Assembly (NCBI GenBank): GCA_003243445.1
Contig: QFQQ01000015.1
Location: 34,693 to 98,692, forward strand
Source of the DNA: Citrobacter freundii
GTDB lineage: Bacteria > Bacteroidota > Bacteroidia > Chitinophagales > Chitinophagaceae
DNA length: 64,000 bases
Direction: 5' to 3'
This document shows, piece after piece, positions 62,501 through 64,000 of this stretch (position 1 is the stretch's first letter; each line of letters begins with the position of its first letter). The translations under genes were made by a program, and so were the position numbers. The notes beneath the pieces are model-generated. The model was not told where the DNA came from. It ran no database searches and saw nothing but the letters and a program-made list of their open reading frames with translations.

Positions 62501-63813
62501 TCGATTGTGCAAATGAGCATATTGAAATATATGCCGACCGGGAGAAGCTGGAGATCATCCTGTACAATCTTCTTTCCAACGCGTTAAAATATACTTCTCC
62601 GGGAGGCTGCGTCAGGCTTTCCATAGAAGAACGGGACGGGAATGCAGACATCATCGTAGCAGATAACGGGGCTGGAATATCGCCGGAAACAGGGGAGAAG
62701 ATCTTTGATAAATTTTACAAAGCGGAACGAAAGAAGAATGATTCCAAAGCCGGTTTCGGGATCGGACTTTATCTTGTAAAACATTTTACCGAACAGCACA
62801 AAGGCTCCATCTCCTACACAAGTGAAGAGGGGGCAGGTACCGCGTTCACTGTTCGGCTTAAAAAAGGAAAACAACATTTTGATGAAGGTATTATCGTTTC
62901 GGAAACAGTGGCAGCTCCTCAGTTACTGGAAGCCATGAAAGATGAGCCTGCATCAGATGAGATCAACACAGGCGAGGCACCTTTGACAGAGCTGGTTTCT
63001 GAAAAAAAATCTATCCTGATCGTTGATGACGATGAATCCATCAGGCAATACCTTGCGCGCCTGCTTAAAGAAACACATCTGGTATACCAGGCTGAAGACG
63101 GCGAAACAGGGCTGGAAATGGCAAAGAAATACCTGCCGGACCTCATCATTTCTGATATACACATGAAGGAAATGAGTGGAATTGATCTTTGTAATGCCGT
63201 TAAAGAGAACGATCAGCTGAGTCATGTTCCGGTGATCTTACTAACGGGTACGACTTCCGATGAGCTCAGGCTAAAAGGAGTAGAAGGCGGGGCAGACGAT
63301 TATATTGTAAAGCCGTTCGACAGTCAACTGCTCGTTGCGCGGGTGGTCACGGTTCTGCGGAACCGTAATATCGTTCAAAAGTATTTTTATAACGAAATAA
63401 CCCTGAACAAAAACGATTTCAAGGTTTCGGTTGAGTACAAGGAGTTTGTGGACAAGTGCATCGCGATCGTAGAAAAGCACTTGAGTGATAAAAACTTTAA
63501 TGTACAAACCTTGCTGACTGAAATGCGGATGAGCCACTCCAATCTTCTTCGAAAAGTAAAATTGGTATCCGGTCAGCCGGTGAACGCTTTTATCCGATCG
63601 ATCCGGCTCAGAAAAGCTGCAGAGCTTTTTATCAATACCGATTATAGCATTAAGGAAACCGCTTACACCGTCGGTATCCGGGATATCAAATACTTCCGCG
63701 AACAATTCAACAAGCTTTTCGGCATGAATCCTTCGGATTATATAAAAAGATATCGTAAGGTGTACGGTCAGCGATATACGATTGACAAAGACTCGATCAA
63801 CCCGGATAATTAA
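59551..63813 (+). CDS. Hybrid two-component sensor/regulator (HTCS)
   Basis: Start set at the ATG giving MKSFLGKVFCFVALLQLLVG (signal peptide); 29 upstream codons are ignored. 1420 residues: periplasmic two-propeller sensor (about 30-685; repeats such as GFMWFGTYDGLNRYD, NLWIGTRQGG, DLWIGTDGGG), a Y_Y_Y domain (about 690-770), one TM helix (about 778-798), a long highly charged coiled coil (about 815-885), histidine kinase with FFTNISHEFRTPLTL (His893), ATPase (GAGISPETGEKIFDKFYK), receiver with Asp1202 (LIISDIHMKEM), and AraC-type HTH (LLRKVKLVSGQPVNAFIRS). It senses oligosaccharide in the periplasm and controls a PUL; the GH31 pair upstream is the nearest candidate. Confidence 0.93.
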   Translation: MKSFLGKVFCFVALLQLLVGGTAFASDYPVSVYLGIDQGLSNNFVRCVYQDKNGFMWFGTYDGLNRYDGYEFKIFRNNFKNNSSLINNWINAISEDAKGNLWIGTRQGGCIYQSLSNSFSALHFVTPTKKKLQLNSVIRAIEADGKGNMFVGSTGEGFLFFPKGETTGYRIPLDDDPQANYDVTAIKVANNNSVWLFVANRGLYLYEYKTNKIKLINATLRSANCIDATNGFLWMGTNEGLFRYNAGSNSFDKVYNEASNKLDYNTVSGLTADEKNNEIWIATNGGGVVVLNTVTDQTKVLRSTKEPNSLSSNATVSIWIDDQSRKWIATLRGGVNVIDPTKERFQNIVSSSTTSNTLISNYILSFYEAPDNDLWIGTDGGGLSVWNRRLNSFTNYRHSSTDVHSLSDNFVTDIQADSENRIWITTYRGGINRFDNGRFEQYDFVDPSNTSFHLNPIGPNFIEDADKNIWVSAQQYGLFRLNRQKKIFELFDDRLKDLYVLREDRNNVLWAGGINQLIQIDRAGKKHQSYFIGKPITTILEDVSGNFWIGTEGGGLILFDRKGGKIITRYTTDEGLCSNTILAILEDPEGNLWMSTFNGLSKFNPRTNVWKNYYQGDGLKSNQFNYRAALKLRSGELVFGSINGFSLFRPESIVATNSNPKILFTDIKVDNASLEGNSLPGIRTDSNRVNFIKIPYNKAILSFEFAALEYSAPGKIQYAYYLQGWDRDWNYAGNTRKAVYSHISEGSYTFKVKHTNAEGAWSNDELSITIVVLPPWYRSWWAYLLYAMTIGAAIYYYLRYRSRQTKLRYEVRIARLNEENERAEKERSIAELAKEKAEKEKGLVELAVEKAELEKERAEREKAEVERENERILNEKERERHEKKISFFTNISHEFRTPLTLIINPVKELLQKKAGEKSDRDELNVVYRNARRMLSLVDQLLLFRKTESGLDQVKPSRLNLHDLAYEVYLCFVQQAKTQHIMYIFDCANEHIEIYADREKLEIILYNLLSNALKYTSPGGCVRLSIEERDGNADIIVADNGAGISPETGEKIFDKFYKAERKKNDSKAGFGIGLYLVKHFTEQHKGSISYTSEEGAGTAFTVRLKKGKQHFDEGIIVSETVAAPQLLEAMKDEPASDEINTGEAPLTELVSEKKSILIVDDDESIRQYLARLLKETHLVYQAEDGETGLEMAKKYLPDLIISDIHMKEMSGIDLCNAVKENDQLSHVPVILLTGTTSDELRLKGVEGGADDYIVKPFDSQLLVARVVTVLRNRNIVQKYFYNEITLNKNDFKVSVEYKEFVDKCIAIVEKHLSDKNFNVQTLLTEMRMSHSNLLRKVKLVSGQPVNAFIRSIRLRKAAELFINTDYSIKETAYTVGIRDIKYFREQFNKLFGMNPSDYIKRYRKVYGQRYTIDKDSINPDN

Positions 63814-63861
63814 GATTGGGCAATGTCATTAAGTTAAAAAGGTTTGACTTTTAATAAGGAG

Positions 63862-64000
63862 TGGCGTAGGGGCCCCCTCTAAATCTCCCCCTTCAGGCTA
63901 ATCGTTACCCAAATCTATGAGTGGCGTAAGGTTCCCTCCTCCGCTTCGCTACGGCGGACAGAGCCCGCAGATTTACGCAGATCTAAAACACGCAGATGCG
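63862..64000. repeat. Family 1 TIR element(s), copy E, cut by window edge
   Basis: Two left-end starts are seen: TGGCGTAGGGGCCCCCTCTA at 63862 and TGGCGTAAGGTTCCCTCCTC at 63922. The second continues with CGGCGGACAGAGCCCGCAGA and into TTTACGCAGATC, as in copy D. The right end lies outside the window. Just before it, CAATGTCATTAAGTTAA (63821-63837) resembles a lone family 2 end. Confidence 0.65.

Overview
The window looks like a chromosomal segment of a Bacteroidota bacterium, most likely a Chitinophagaceae-type glycan degrader (Chitinophaga or Niastella relatives). This rests on a SusC/SusD pair, an ECF sigma/FecR pair, a hybrid two-component regulator, type IX secretion C-terminal domains, several TonB-dependent receptors and many Sec or lipoprotein signals. 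The genus is inference from gene content; no rRNA, tRNA, CRISPR array, phage or complete insertion sequence was seen.

Left third (1-21,200): a truncated lipoprotein and an ArsB-type permease; a secreted protein with two 'FPPH' repeats related to that lipoprotein; an AraC regulator; a T9SS cargo protein; a lipoprotein; a NarL-type two-component pair (7.7-9.6 kb); and an unusual ABC exporter with a roughly 78-residue polyacidic tail. A TPR protein, universal stress protein, W/Y-rich secreted protein, Nramp-related transporter, small membrane protein, secreted Tiki/ChaN/EreA-like protein, LytS/LytTR pair and HELGH membrane protease follow.

Middle (21,300-43,800): PUL 1 lies on the minus strand and reads ECF sigma, FecR, SusC with an STN domain, SusD, GH127, a large GH28-like beta-helix protein with discoidin domains and T9SS tail, SGNH hydrolase, and a GH63/MGH1-like glycosidase. 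It is a trans-envelope-signalling polysaccharide locus, probably for arabinofuranose-bearing plant glycans. Next to it is a likely sucrose locus: LacI divergent from a TonB receptor, then an SLC45-like MFS symporter, GH100 neutral invertase and PfkB fructokinase, with LacI-like operator half-sites between lacI and the receptor.

Right third (43,900-64,000): a module of aldo/keto reductase, TonB receptor, SDR, MFS and a small membrane protein is bracketed by two paralogous AraC regulators, each abutting a copy of a palindromic repeat. Then come two GH31 enzymes, a gene-poor 1.3 kb region, and a hybrid two-component regulator (HTCS).

Two families of non-coding elements with terminal inverted repeats are scattered between genes. 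Family 1 is about 216-246 bp with TGGCGTAGGGTTCCCGCAGA-like ends. Family 2 is about 180-340 bp with TTAGCTAACCCAACTTGCTG-like ends. A 52-bp palindrome sharing family 2 ends and flanked by a 10-bp direct repeat suggests that these are or were mobile. Together with the ABC exporter and the sucrose locus, they are the most novel content of the window.
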